Shown: positions 21,301-28,304, counted from the first letter of the stretch. The stretch is DNA of 64,000 nucleotides from Bathymodiolus brooksi (GCA_963680875.1 OY804588.1:79446829-79510828); one strand, 5' to 3'. Translations and numbers: made by a program. Notes: generated by a model from the sequence alone, not told the origin.

Positions 21301-22482
21301 ATATTTATGCGGCCTACGGCAAATCCAGCCTTATATCAAATGGAAAAGAATAATTAAAAAATAAAAGTTCTATTTAAATTTAAAATATTATTTAAATATA
21401 CATAGATATGATGAATAAAATATTGGAACTTGTAGTGTTTTCACAAGATTTACTCATAACTCAATATGAAAAGCCATAATAAATCGTTATTATTTTAACA
21501 ATTTTTTAATTAGTAATTCTTTGTAATAATGACGGAAATCATTTCCATTGAAGTTGATGATTAGAAAAACAATTCAGGTTGATATACCAAGCTGTCAACA
21601 AGCGAAATTCCTTAGATGTTCTCTTGCAATTAATTATCATTTGTTTAATAGTCGTATAATTGCACTGGCAGTATGATTATAAGGACTACCAAAAAGTAAA
21701 AGGAAGCCATACTATAAATTACTCAAAAAGTACTCCAATTCTTTTGATGAAACCGCACTAATATATGCATATTTTGGTGATGGTCCTACTATTTTCAAAA
21801 CTATCAACTATGTCGTTTCCTTGTATTGTGTGTGAGCAGAACGTCCGTCCAAAGCAGCATGCTTTAGAGTGTGACAGTTGTTTCCAGTGGCAACACAGAC
21901 TATGTAATAGTAGGACCATCACTTAATTATTTACTCAAATCATCACAATGTGTCGTTTTATTGTATGTATCATATATATCCATAGATACACATCATTCTT
22001 AACTGAGGCCGCATTAATTAACCAAGGCCGCATTTGTTTAAGGTCGGATTTGCATAAGGCCGAATAGTTTTCAGGCCGGATCAACTCGAAAGCAATGAAA
22101 GCTACAAATCAAATCAAATAAGTTTTATTTAAAGTCGAAATATCTATAACACATAACATAAGCTCTAGTGAGCTTTTGAATCGACTAAAAAGGGGGGTTG
22201 TTTGTTTACATTCAGTGTACTCTGTTCCGGAAAAAATGTACTATGAAATAAGATATATGAATGAATTTTGAAATTTTCTGTTTGTTTTCATAAATTAATC
22301 CCGTGTATCAGAACGAGTTCGCTGAACCTTAGACTTAGGTGTGCCAACACAACAAAAAGCTCGGTAATTTTGTCTTGACTCGACGACTTTCGTTTTCTAA
22401 GTTTTATGAAGGAGAAATCTCTGGCGAATTTACCATTTCTGTGAAGTTCAATATCTTCCGTCTTTTCATCTTTCGCTCCCAT
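3231..22482 (-). CDS. Choline transporter-like protein, SLC44/CTL family, 5' half of gene (9 exons)
   Basis: SLC44 proteins are multi-pass membrane transporters for choline and related substrates. Nine exons on the minus strand were joined by hand; every intron is GT-AG and the phases (1,2,1,2,0,0,1,2) fit, giving 263 codons without a stop. Visible family marks, in order, are [13 protein letters not shown] before TM1, the hydrophobic TM1 segment (about residues 37-58), [27 protein letters not shown] followed by C-x3-CP, and GRCIPS in the extracellular loop. The loop is cysteine-rich and has N-glycosylation sequons NIS, NNT and NLT. Family members usually have about 650-700 residues, so the C-terminal part with most TM helices should lie left of this window. 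It looks closest to the CTL2/4-like branch, but that is from memory of the family. No disabling change is seen in the exons. The gene appears intact as far as it goes. Confidence 0.93.
3444..4040. repeat. 21-bp minisatellite, array A
   Basis: The unit is ACATTGAACATCACACTATAG, with copies of 18-21 bp lacking a few bases. It lies in intron 8 of the SLC44-like gene. Because 21 is divisible by three, both strands stay open; these frames (repeating MFNVYSV on the minus strand) are not genes. Confidence 0.95.
4099..4680 (+). mobile_element. Tandem-repeat-containing MITE (pearl/Helentron-like architecture)
   Basis: The element begins with a stem-loop GTGAGC-TAAT-GCTCAC (4112-4127). It has a perfect 12-bp inverted pair ATACCCCCGCTC (4133-4144) and GAGCGGGGGTAT (4661-4672), and three internal units of 168 bp starting GGCAAACAGGAAG at 4148, 4316 and 4484. 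It ends in a strong hairpin (4639-4674). A left hairpin, internal repeats and a right stem-loop resemble tandem-repeat-bearing non-autonomous elements described in bivalves. The family name is an inference. Confidence 0.7.
4681..5185. other. Intronic, no gene seen
   Basis: This is intron 8 sequence between the TR-MITE and array B. It contains a T9-A10 run near 5099-5118 and nothing else recognised. Confidence 0.5.
5190..5620. repeat. 21-bp minisatellite, array B
   Basis: The same 21-bp unit as array A (ACATTGAACATCACACTATAG and a CTTCAC variant), in the same orientation and the same intron, about 1.15 kb away. The two arrays share variant types, so they probably formed one array or exchanged sequence. 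Confidence 0.95.
5698..5972 (-). mobile_element. V-SINE-type SINE, near full length
   Basis: On the minus strand it reads head (GTGGTCGTGATCG type), B-box-like TTTGAACCC, TTTGTCAGTG, central block and tail CTGAAATATTGTTGAAAGTG. It lies in intron 8 in the sense orientation of the gene. Confidence 0.88.
6107..6263 (-). CDS. SLC44-like exon 8
   Basis: The exon encodes [14 protein letters not shown] near its start, sequons NNT and NLT in the middle, and SGKLLSSGS at its end. GRCIP is a conserved SLC44 signature. Overlapping GT donors occur at the 3' end; GTAAGT (exon end 6107) was chosen because it alone keeps the frame with exon 9. Confidence 0.92.
6470..6807 (-). repeat. 49-bp minisatellite derived from the exon 7 donor junction
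   Basis: Degenerate copies of the last 16 bases of exon 7 plus about 33 bases of intron follow the exon. On the minus strand the donor position of copies is at 6759, 6707, 6634, 6585 and 6536, with a very worn one near 6479; spacing is 48-52 bp with one gap of 73. The copies at 6759 and 6536 keep a full GTAAGT. The others are GTAACT, GCAAGT and GTAATT. Use of the nearest decoy would add a stop codon after SKWP. Confidence 0.85.
6808..6871 (-). CDS. SLC44-like exon 7
   Basis: The exon encodes [16 protein letters not shown] and ends in ETTD plus one base before a perfect GTAAGT donor. The last 16 exon bases and the donor recur as a degenerate 49-bp tandem repeat in the following intron (6470-6807). 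Confidence 0.93.
6872..7870. other. Intron 6, no gene seen
   Basis: This is AT-rich intron sequence. No exon-like or repeat structure was recognised apart from weak similarity between 7005-7050 and 7180-7215. Confidence 0.5.
7872..8064 (+). mobile_element. V-SINE-type SINE, internally deleted
   Basis: The head TGGTAGTTGGATTTACAACT is joined to TTTGTCAGTGACTTG and the tail ATATAACTGAAATATTGTTG. The B-box part and much of the central block are missing. The tail ends in CCATAACCCTAACCCC. A second retroposon is inserted at its 3' end (8071-8572). Confidence 0.82.
8071..8572 (+). mobile_element. Retroposon with (AATC)n tail and 12-bp target-site duplication
   Basis: The 502-bp insert is flanked by the direct repeat CCTAACAATATA at 8059-8070 and 8573-8584. 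Its 3' end (GAATATAGCTGAAAAATTGCT, then GGACGTTAAACATC and an AATC repeat) resembles the SINE tail in this window, so it probably uses the same LINE machinery. No coding capacity was recognised. The body contains an A-rich stretch at 8263-8282. Confidence 0.75.
8585..9168. other. Intron 6, no gene seen
   Basis: The sequence is AT-rich and no features were recognised. Confidence 0.5.
9171..9432. mobile_element. Mariner-type MITE with TA target site
   Basis: Terminal inverted repeats CAGCAAAACCTGTCTAA and TTAGACAGGTTTCATTG lie between TA dinucleotides (9169-9170, 9433-9434). The right half contains repeats of TTTAGACAGGTTTTTGGTTT and TACTCAGGGTTTGG, copies of the terminal sequence expanded inward. 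It lies in intron 6, about 14 bases from the exon 6 donor. Confidence 0.82.
9447..9590 (-). CDS. SLC44-like exon 6
   Basis: This phase 0-0 exon has 48 codons. It begins [11 protein letters not shown], continues the cysteine-rich loop, and contains ICRDGVNIS with one glycosylation sequon. The donor GTACGT sits only about 14 bases from the edge of a TA-flanked MITE (9171-9432). Confidence 0.94.
9591..9870. other. Intron 5, no gene seen
   Basis: The sequence is AT-rich. The end (GAGTTGTTGTTGTTTAGCGTC) resembles the inverted SINE tail. Confidence 0.4.
9871..10084 (+). mobile_element. TR-MITE, single-unit truncated copy
   Basis: It shares ACAAGATGAACTGTGAGC, the GTGAGC-TAAT-GCTCAC hairpin (9885-9900) and one 168-bp unit with the element at 4099-4680. 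It stops at ATCTTGGA, where the 3' hairpin should begin, and passes into a SINE head fragment. Confidence 0.75.
10086..10130 (-). mobile_element. SINE head fragment
   Basis: CTACCATATGATCACAGCC matches the inverted head of the V-SINE copies (CTACCATACGATCACGACC). Only about 40 bp remain. Confidence 0.5.
10364..10386. repeat. Poly-C tract
   Basis: Twenty-three consecutive C occur inside intron 5. Length may be unreliable in any assembly. Confidence 0.9.
10628..10721 (-). CDS. SLC44-like exon 5
   Basis: The exon encodes [15 protein letters not shown] followed by a linker and GCPTPQ. The YFD..KC and CPTPQ motifs are typical of the first extracellular loop of CTL proteins. The acceptor is TTATTTCAG and the donor GTAAGA. 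Confidence 0.95.
10946..11082. mobile_element. Hairpin MITE with 43-bp perfect inverted repeats
   Basis: The arms 10946-10988 and 11040-11082 are perfect reverse complements, separated by 51 bp. Each arm contains GGGAGGGGTATTTGCG. Perfect arms suggest a recent insertion or conversion between arms. It lies in intron 4 of the SLC44-like gene. No clear target-site duplication was found. Confidence 0.85.
11281..11535. repeat. Direct duplication of about 80 bp, 170 bp apart
   Basis: GAATGAATTTGGCGGTTTGA through ATACCACGGCACAGAGGG occurs at 11281-11361 and again at 11451-11531. A related ATACCACGG block recurs near 13009-13018. These are probably pieces of one decayed element. Confidence 0.75.
11960..12925 (+). 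mobile_element. Element with 127-bp tandem repeats and 3' hairpin
   Basis: The unit containing GGCCATTTTGAAAATGG starts at 12002, 12129, 12258 and 12385 (127-129 bp apart), with decayed edges to about 12520. Downstream is a unique region, an AAT repeat (12854-12870) and a hairpin at 12891-12921 with 14-bp arms (one mismatch) around TTT. Internal repeats plus a terminal stem-loop resemble the TR-MITE at 4099-4680 in plan. Confidence 0.65.
13211..13410. repeat. 40-bp minisatellite, five copies
   Basis: The unit begins GTCGTACGAGGAGTAATGTT, with copies at 13211, 13251, 13291, 13331 and 13371 differing at only a few positions. It lies in intron 4. Confidence 0.97.
13411..13970. other. Intron 4, no gene seen
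   Basis: The sequence is AT-rich and no features were recognised. Confidence 0.5.
13972..14240 (-). mobile_element. V-SINE-type SINE, near full length
   Basis: On the minus strand it has the head, B-box region (AGTTTGAATCC), TTTGTCAGTG, central block and 3' tail ending CATAACCCTAACCG. The telomere-like tail is shared with the copy at 7872. Confidence 0.85.
14309..14384 (-). CDS. SLC44-like exon 4
   Basis: The exon encodes [17 protein letters not shown] and then LICGYDE. The LLYP.DS.G...CG block follows TM1 in SLC44 proteins and opens the large extracellular loop. The acceptor is TTTTTCAG and the donor GTACGT; phases match both neighbours. Confidence 0.95.
14385..14869. other. Intron 3, no gene seen
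   Basis: The sequence is AT-rich and no features were recognised. Confidence 0.5.
14870..15280. repeat. Degenerate C-rich tandem repeat, about 3 units
   Basis: Units of roughly 110-125 bp share ACTACCTAAACAAAATTTA, GACTACCTACCCATACAA and TTTTTTGGTACC, with poly-C runs at 15068-15083 and 15189-15199. Lengths vary. It lies in intron 3. Confidence 0.7.
15684..15757 (-). CDS. SLC44-like exon 3 (TM1)
   Basis: The exon encodes SCTDVICCL followed by a hydrophobic run ending IAVSVL, which is the first transmembrane helix. SCTDV is strongly conserved in the family. The acceptor is GTTACAG and the donor is GTAAAA. The acceptor and the first 27 or so coding bases are copied five more times just upstream (15781-16052); see the separate repeat entry. 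Confidence 0.95.
15731..16052 (-). repeat. 50/57-bp minisatellite derived from the exon 3 acceptor junction
   Basis: Six copies start at 15731 (the real exon), 15781, 15838, 15895, 15945 and 16002. Each includes the acceptor (GTTACAG) and the first 27 or so bases of exon 3, so five decoy acceptors lie upstream of the real one. Units alternate between 50 and 57 bp through a 7-bp insertion. The 57-bp form is in frame and would encode repeats starting SCTDVICC. The last step is 50 bp and would shift the frame into a stop. Confidence 0.9.
16053..16462. other. Intron 2, no gene seen
   Basis: The sequence is AT-rich and no features were recognised. Confidence 0.45.
16463..16575 (-). mobile_element. 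V-SINE-type SINE, internally deleted
   Basis: The tail (ATGGTGTTTAACGTCACTTT) is joined directly to AACTCACAAGTTTAGTG and the head (CCAACTACCAAATGATGACG). The central domain is missing. A C-rich/CA run follows at 16573-16602. Confidence 0.8.
16723..16771 (-). CDS. SLC44-like exon 2
   Basis: The acceptor is TTTTGCAG and the donor is GTAAAC. The exon encodes [15 protein letters not shown] and the first two bases of an arginine codon. The FKGPI.KR block immediately before TM1 is a hallmark of the SLC44 family. It enters in phase 1 and leaves in phase 2, matching exons 1 and 3. Confidence 0.92.
17077..19131. mobile_element. Two-kilobase element or block bounded by 37-bp perfect inverted repeats
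   Basis: ACAGTACAGCTGACAGCATA and the following bases to 17113 recur as an exact reverse complement at 19095-19131. The interior is extremely AT-rich and contains a 111-codon open frame (17798-18133) with phenylalanine- and lysine-rich composition that looks non-coding. TGCTGAG repeats sit just inside both ends. No target-site duplication was identified. It lies in intron 1. Confidence 0.6.
19612..20681. mobile_element. TA-flanked TIR element, about 1.07 kb
   Basis: Ends CCTGTTAACC and GGTTAACAGG lie between TA dinucleotides, as in Tc1/mariner-type insertions. Subterminal blocks rich in CTCCCCCC and GGGGGGAGAT add to the inverted structure. An 82-codon open frame at 20098-20346 lies inside but resembles nothing I recognise. 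It lies in intron 1. Confidence 0.65.
20684..21190. other. Intron 1, no gene seen
   Basis: Besides a poly-C/T run (20859-20875), no features were recognised. Confidence 0.5.
21202..22092. mobile_element. Mutator-like (MULE) non-autonomous element with 10-bp TSD
   Basis: The direct repeat CAATGAAAGC flanks it at 21192-21201 and 22093-22102. The termini CTTACAAGTTGTTTCGGCCT (21203) and the complement of AGGCCGGATCAACTCGAAAG (22073) agree at 16 of 20 positions. Both ends carry several subterminal CGGCCTTA motifs. A 9-10 bp duplication with long degenerate ends is typical of MULEs. The interior holds a zinc-finger coding fragment inside a 17-bp inverted repeat. Confidence 0.8.
21810..21926 (+). 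pseudogene. Captured zinc-finger fragment, 38 codons
   Basis: The open frame encodes [10 protein letters not shown] at its start and has the pattern C-x2-C-x12-C-x2-C-x2-W-x-H-x2-C. This resembles the PHD-like zinc finger at the N-terminus of MULE-associated proteins common in molluscs. The family call is from memory. The frame ends where the right arm of a perfect 17-bp inverted repeat (GTGATGGTCCTACTATT, 21777-21793; complement at 21906-21922) runs in, so the stop and last residues come from the repeat. It is a fragment and not a full transposase. Confidence 0.6.
22105..22175. repeat. Dispersed fragment shared with 23618-23675
   Basis: AAATCAAATAAGTTTTATTT, then AAAGTCG and ACATAAGCTCT, occurs both here and within the fold-back element. 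The source is unknown. Confidence 0.55.
22434..22482 (-). CDS. SLC44-like exon 1 (start codon)
   Basis: The exon encodes 16 residues beginning [10 protein letters not shown] and ending LHRN, plus one base, before donor GTAAAT. An in-frame TAA lies three codons upstream of the ATG, which supports this start. The next exon completes a glycine codon and gives a charged cytosolic N-terminus leading into the conserved FKGP block, as in CTL proteins. Its distance from exon 2 (5.7 kb) makes it the least certain exon, but phase and content fit. Confidence 0.8.
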
Positions 22483-22841
22483 CAGTAATTATGTATAAAG
22501 ATGTTGTTAGTTTCTCGTGTGTGAAGACCTTCTTGTTTTCTTTCTAAATATTTGCACCTGAAGTCACGTGATTAAGGTGTTTTCTAGGAAGTTAGTTCAT
22601 AAACGGATGTGATTGTGATATGTATCCGGTAGCTGTAGATTATTTTTAAAAGTATGAAATCACGATATATCTGTTTCGACCTAATTAGGAAAAACAAATT
22701 AATCATGTTATTTTTAATTTGTTGAGATGTATTGAAGCAAACGTACTGAAGTAAACGTGTACACAGAATATAAAATAAATATAATTTTGTCTCTGTTTCT
22801 GTTTCTGCCATGTAATTGCCTCCTTCATCATGTTATGCGGC
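22483..22841 (-). promoter_or_regulatory. Presumed promoter/5' region of the SLC44-like gene, with palindromic E-box
   Basis: This 360-bp stretch separates the start codon from a fold-back element. It contains GTCACGTGA at 22563-22571, a palindromic E-box resembling sites used by MITF/TFE and USF-type factors, about 80 bp upstream of the ATG. No convincing TATA box is visible. The transcription start is not determinable, so the call rests on position and this one motif. Confidence 0.4.
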
Positions 22842-23746
22842 GAGTCTAATTGAAGAATAATGAAGAATAATGAAGAAAAGAACCCAAAACTACTATTTGT
22901 GTTGTTTTATGTGTTATTTATAACAATATTATGCATTTAATAATCATTTTGAATGCAAAAATAATAATAAAAATTAAGAAAAACGATATAGTCTAACAAA
23001 TATTATCACTGTTCTTCTTTTCCCAATCGCGGCGATTTGCAGATCGACATGAAGAAAAGAATTCATAATCTACGTTTTACATAGTTTTAAGTGTTATTTA
23101 CATGAAAATCTGGATTTAATCACCATTTTCTTTACTTTATTACAAAAAAAATTATTTAAAACGATATATTTTAGCAAATAATATCATTGTTCTTCTTTTC
23201 GACTTTTCTGATATTTTTGTTTTTCTGGTGTATAAGTAACGAAGTGAAATCGGTAAACGTATGAATATTATCCGGGGTTATCTATTGTGGCGATAACGTG
23301 GTTCTGCTATTTATGACGTTTTAAATGCTACCTATTGTAGAATTATGTATTTAATCATCATTTTGACTATAGAAATAAATAATAATAATAATAATAATAA
23401 TAAAAACGATATAGTTTGGCTAATATTATCATTGTTCTTTTCCCAATCGCAGCGATGTGCAGATCGACATGTAGAAAAGAAGTCATAATCTACGTTTTAG
23501 ATAGTTATTAGTATTATTTATGTGATTATATGAAAATCTGGATTTAATAATCATTTTCTGTACGTTATTACAAAAAAAATTGTCTAAAACGATATATTTT
23601 AGCAAATATTATCATTCAAATCAAATAAGTTTTATTTAAAGTCGGCAAGTTAAATAACAATATAACATAAGCTCTTAATTTCGAAGTAAAAATAAAAAAA
23701 TGCATAAATAGACACTGACATAAACAGAAATGGAATTTCCAGCTTT

Positions 23747-24124
23747 AAGTAAACTCAGTAAACTTTTACATGCCTGAATCGTAACCCTCCTCCTTTTCCA
23801 CCCGGGCTTGGGACCGGCGTTGGCGGAATTAAAATTTTTTTTTTGTTTTTTTTTAAATGTACATTATTTACAACACGTTTGTTCATTCTCTTTCAGTCAC
23901 TGGTCATAACTGGTAACTGGATGACGTGATAAAGACTGCCATACTTATACTGGCATAAAGCCTGATTTTTCAATTGTACATAAGCTCTTAATTTCGAAGT
24001 AAACTCAGTAAACTTTTACATGCCTGAATCGTAACCCTCCTCCTTTTCCACCCGGGCTTGGGACCGGCGTTGGCGGAATTAAAAATCCTGGTAAAATTAA
24101 GAGCTTATGTACAATTGAAAAATC
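23747..24124. repeat. 88-bp direct repeat and 30-bp perfect inverted repeat inside the fold-back element
   Basis: A GC-richer block with CCTCCTCCTTTTCCACCCGG occurs at 23747-23834 and 23997-24084, 250 bp apart. The second copy is enclosed by a perfect 30-bp inverted pair (23964-23993, 24095-24124) containing CAATTGTACATAAGCTCTTA. It seems to be a nested small insertion or its duplication. Confidence 0.8.
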
Positions 24125-25589
24125 CTGGTAAATTTAATAGATATGCCAACTCCAGTGAAAAATGTCGGCCATTTTGTTTTCTTTTATTAAATTTCTGACA
24201 AAATGGAGATTTTTGTAAGACCAGATTTGATATCTAAAGTAAATTAATTCTGAACAATAATATTATATTTGGTTACCATAAACATTAATTTGTATGGAAA
24301 ACAAATAAAAAATATTACAGTATGATATATTTCTATAAAATTTATGGGTTTTGTGGTACAGCGTCACCACTAATTTTGAGTTATGGCACCAGTTTTATTA
24401 AAAAATGACTGACATTCGAACCTAAACGTGTAGATGTTCCTGGTTTAATATGCTTCCTAATTTAGTATAGAATAAAAGTTAAGACAATAATTAAACTTAT
24501 GTACTAAGAGAAATTTTAATATCATCAGTTATTTGATGGCAAATGGCATTTTATTATGGGAACCCTGAGCAATGCAAGTTCAATTAGTGGCATATTGCAA
24601 GTTTTAAAAAATCCAAAATATTCCTATTGTTCTATACATAATTGTCTTTTTAAAATAAATTAAATAAAAAACTGAAGTAAAAGCCATCTTTTTTAAAAAT
24701 AGATTGTCCATTTTAAAAATATTTCTATGACAATATTGTTATATTTGGTTATCTTTAAGTCATAAATTACGGGTTTTTGGCAATAATCTACTGAAAAATC
24801 CTTTTCAATGAAAAGGGGTAGATGTTCTTGATATACCAGGTTGCTAAATTTTGGTTTTAATAAGGGATAGTGACCTACTCCAACTTGTGTACAAAGAGAA
24901 ATTTTTAATTTCTACATTAAAAAATCATAAGATTCAAAAACGTTAATTTTCAATGGTGCCATCATAGGAAAGGGCTGAAAAGTGCCTTGGGGCCAAATTC
25001 ATACTTATATTTCTTGTATACCATACCATCTATACTCTTAATATTTGGTAATCCCTTAATTTGGGACTCATTTTTCAATAATTCATGTATTTAAACATAT
25101 TGTATTGTCCTAGGTATAGAGAAAAATGGGAACAAATATGGTCGATCGTGCCATTTTGCCCAGATACACATGCAAATTGCACAAAATCCAAAGACTGAAA
25201 AAAGAAGTGTATAATGATTTTTATTTAAAATCCTTGAGCCTCTATGGTAATTGCAGTACAGTCTTTAAATTAAAGTAAAATACAATAGCTTGGAATGTAC
25301 AATTTTGAAAAAAAAAGTCCCACAAATGTGAAAATCTCATTTTGACACATTTCTGTTCACGGCGGCCATATTGGAAAAACAAATTATATAATTACTAAAT
25401 TAGACAACTTTAACTTCTCATATCTTATGAACGGTACCACCGATTTTAACAGTTGATGGCTCAAAATGTTTCTTTATGGAAGATCTATGAGATGAAAGTA
25501 CTTTAAAAAGTTTTACAGCAATTTCAAAAATCACCTGGCATCGTGGTATAAGCATGAACAAGTCTCTTATAATGAACTTTAAGGGAAGT
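24125..25589. other. Interior of the fold-back element
   Basis: AT-rich sequence containing GGCCATTTTG-type motifs (24167-24178, 25363-25370 as GCGGCCATATTG). No open reading frame of interest was seen. Confidence 0.5.
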
Positions 25590-26505
25590 AATATTAGCCA
25601 AACTATATCGTTTTTATTATTATCATTATTTATTTCTATAGTCAAAATGATGATAAAATACATAATTCTACTATGGGTAGCATTTAAAACGACATAAATA
25701 GCAGAACCACGTTATCGCAGTGGTGTCTGGCCACAAGAGTTAACCCCGGATAATATTCATACGTTTACCGATTTCACTTCGTTATTTATACACCAGAAAA
25801 ACAAAAATATCAGAAAAGTCGAAAAGAAGAACAATGATAATATTTGCTAAAATACATCGTTTTAAATAAAAAAAATTGTAATAAAGTAAAGAAAATGATG
25901 ATTAAATCCAGATTTTCATGTAAATAACACTTAAAACTATGTAAAATGTAGATTATGACTTCTTTTCTTCATGTCAATCTGCAAATCGCCGCGATTGGGA
26001 AAAGAAGAACAATGATAATATTTGCTAAAATATATCATTTTAGACAATTTGTTTTTGTAATAAAGTAATGAAAATGATTATTAAATCCAGATTTTCATAT
26101 AAATAACAATTAAAACTATGTAAATCGTATGTTATGGCTTCTTTTCCTCATGACGGTGTCATGTGGACCTGCAAATCGCCGCGATTGGGAAAAGAAGAAG
26201 TGATAATATTTGCTTTACTATATCGTTTTTCTTAATTTTTTTTTTATTTTTGTATTCAAAATGATTATTAAATGCATAATATTGTTATAAATAACACATA
26301 AAACAACACAAAGAGTAGTTTGAGGTTCTTTTCTTCATTATTCTTCATTATTCTTCAATTAGACTCACCCAAGTGTATGCAATGAATTTTTGGACTGCGC
26401 ATTTTAGTTGAACTAATCAAGTGTGTGGGATAATGATTTAATGGGGCTTATTTACAATTAAAACTACAAATGTATATACATGTACATGTTGGGACTGCCT
26501 GGCGG

Positions 26506-27003
26506 CTAAAGGGGCACAATCCTGGCCTTAAAGGCTTCAGGTGTGTCCAGCTCCACAATGTCTGGTGGCAGCAGATTCCAATCCCTCACTGTTCTTGGGA
26601 AAAATGACATCTTTCTGGTGTCAATACGACAGGATTCTATTTGAAATGCCCTGTTGTGTATATTTCTATAGCGTCGACAAGGTGGTATTAGTCTGTTTTC
26701 TTTGGTGATGGATATTAGCTCTCTATCAATTTTGTACATCATCATCAGTCTTGCATCTTTTCTCCTGTTTGCCAAAGGTCTCCATTTGAGTCTCTGGAGC
26801 ATGTTGCTGACACTAGATCGGTTTCTCTGGTTGCTGACGACATATCTAGCTGCTCTTCTTTGTACGGCTTCAGTTTTGTTTATTTCTGTTTTCGTATAAG
26901 GATTCCAAACAGTACTGGCATATTCAACCAACGGGCGAACAAGCGTTTGGTAGGCTTGTTCTTTAATCCTGATTGATGGAATTTTTAGGTTCCTCCTTGT
27001 CTT
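26506..27003 (-). pseudogene. LINE reverse transcriptase C-terminal fragment, 5'-truncated
   Basis: About 165 codons stay open from TRRNLKIPSIRIKEQAYQ through LVRPLVEYASTVWNPY and QRRAARYV to a TAG at 26506. The EYASTVW..., QRRAARY and FFPRTVRDWNLLP motifs are typical of the C-terminal end of non-LTR retrotransposon (Jockey/CR1-like) ORF2 proteins. The catalytic domain is missing because the copy is cut at about 27003, as expected from incomplete reverse transcription. Downstream sequence to about 26370 may be its 3' UTR. It shows no frameshift in the remaining part. Confidence 0.85.
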
Positions 27004-28055
27004 TTATGAACAAGATACAAGATACAAGACATGCGTACAAAGAAAGATAACTCTAATACATTTCTAGAACAATTACCAAACTCATAATTTTCCAGTTTAC
27101 TTTCATTATCATATTATTAAACAACCTTATTCAGAAAAAAACTGCTGGGATCTGCTAATCTGGGTCACGGTCACTGTAATCGGGCGGCTGTATCGAGAAA
27201 CAGATACGGTGTTGAAAAAACTGTTGATACTCATAAAATATTGATAAATGCTATAAAATTTTATGTTTGTCTTCAAGAAATATGACCATGTGTGAAGTTT
27301 TATGACGAAATATCTCCGATTTCTATGTAAATTTACGAGTTGAAGTGGGGAAATTTTATGTTAGATTTCTAAAAATCTTCAACTCTGAAACCACAGGTAA
27401 ATTTACTTTAGCGATGTATTTTTATCTTGGACAAGAATAATGAGCGTCCTGATTGGATGACCGATTTAAAACACACTGACTCTGAATGGTAAAAAGATGC
27501 ATGTAAAAGAAATCTGTTATATTTATTCATTTGTTTGATTCTGGAATATTGTTGATCATTGATTTAAACAAGAAAAAAGGAAAAAAGGGGGGGGGGGTGA
27601 ATTTTATTTGTGAATTTTACAGTTTAAATAAATGTTATGTTTCGACAGTTTAAAGAGAAAAATAAAAATTTGCTGCGACTAAAGCTTAAATCAGCGTTCA
27701 AAATTGAACAAATATCAGTGGTTTTGTAAATGAAATTTATTTTAAATAGAAAATCTGAATTTATTATTTATTAATTCATTATTAATGATACAATTTTATA
27801 TCCCCAGGGGGGCTATGATGAAAATTTGAAATAAAAACACAGGACCGGATTTTAAGCAAAATTAATAATCCAGGATTAGTTTTTTATTAAAAAAATCCAC
27901 ACTTGCCTTTTGGACAGCACATTTCTGTGTCCACACTTGTATATGTAGACAAAAAATATTGCTATCTATTTTGTTTGTCCTGAACACTTGTAACCTGTTT
28001 TTTTTTTCTTCTTTTTTTTCTTTTTTCTTTTACAATTCATTGCTTTATAATAATG
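27004..28055. other. Intergenic, no gene seen
   Basis: AT-rich, with a G9 run near 27589-27597 and a T-rich stretch at 28000-28030. No features were recognised. Confidence 0.5.
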
Positions 28056-28304
28056 TTGGGCCCACGCGTCGTGGCCGTGATCGTATGGTTAGTTAGATTT
28101 ACAACTACGTATGTTGTGAGTTCGAATCTTGATCAGGGTGAGGTGTACAACATTATGTGATACAGTTTGTCAGTGACTTGCGACAGGTCGATGGTTTTCT
28201 CCGGGTCCTCCGGGTTCCTCCACCAATATGAAAATGACCGCCACGATATAACTGAACTATTTTTGAAAGTGGCGTTAAACACAAACAAACAAACAAACAA
28301 ACTA
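28056..28304 (+). mobile_element. V-SINE-type SINE, complete with 10-bp TSD
   Basis: The direct repeat TATAATAATG flanks it at 28046-28055 and 28305-28314. In order it has a tRNA-like head with a B-box-like GAGTTCGAATC (about 28119-28129), TTTGTCAGTGACTTGCGACA, the V-domain-like CTCCGGGTCCTCCGGG then TTCCTCCACC (28199-28223), and CACGATATAACTGAA. The tail GTGGCGTTAAACAC ends in (CAAA)n. A tRNA head plus this central block defines V-SINEs, and RUDI is the molluscan member reported; assignment to RUDI is from memory. This is the best reference copy in the window. Confidence 0.92.

Larger units (their letters stand above)
22842..26366. mobile_element. 3.5-kb fold-back element with arms of about 770 bp
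   Basis: The left arm 22842-23622 and right arm about 25590-26366 are long imperfect inverted copies. Their outermost 40 or so bases (GAGTCTAATTGAAGAATAAT onward) match perfectly. Arms are built of subrepeats near 175 bp containing AATCGC(G/A)GCGAT and AACGATATA. This resembles fold-back elements, whose long inverted ends consist of tandem subrepeats. No coding region was recognised and no clear target-site duplication was found. It ends 360 bp upstream of the SLC44-like start codon. Confidence 0.75.

Noticed and set aside
22288..22482. 64-codon intronless protein MGAKDEK...
   Set aside because: Only the first 16 codons are coding; the rest is intron 1 read past a GTAAAT donor.
28110..28135. 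tRNA gene (B-box GAGTTCGAATC)
   Set aside because: It is the promoter box of the SINE head; no cloverleaf with acceptor stem and anticodon arm can be drawn.
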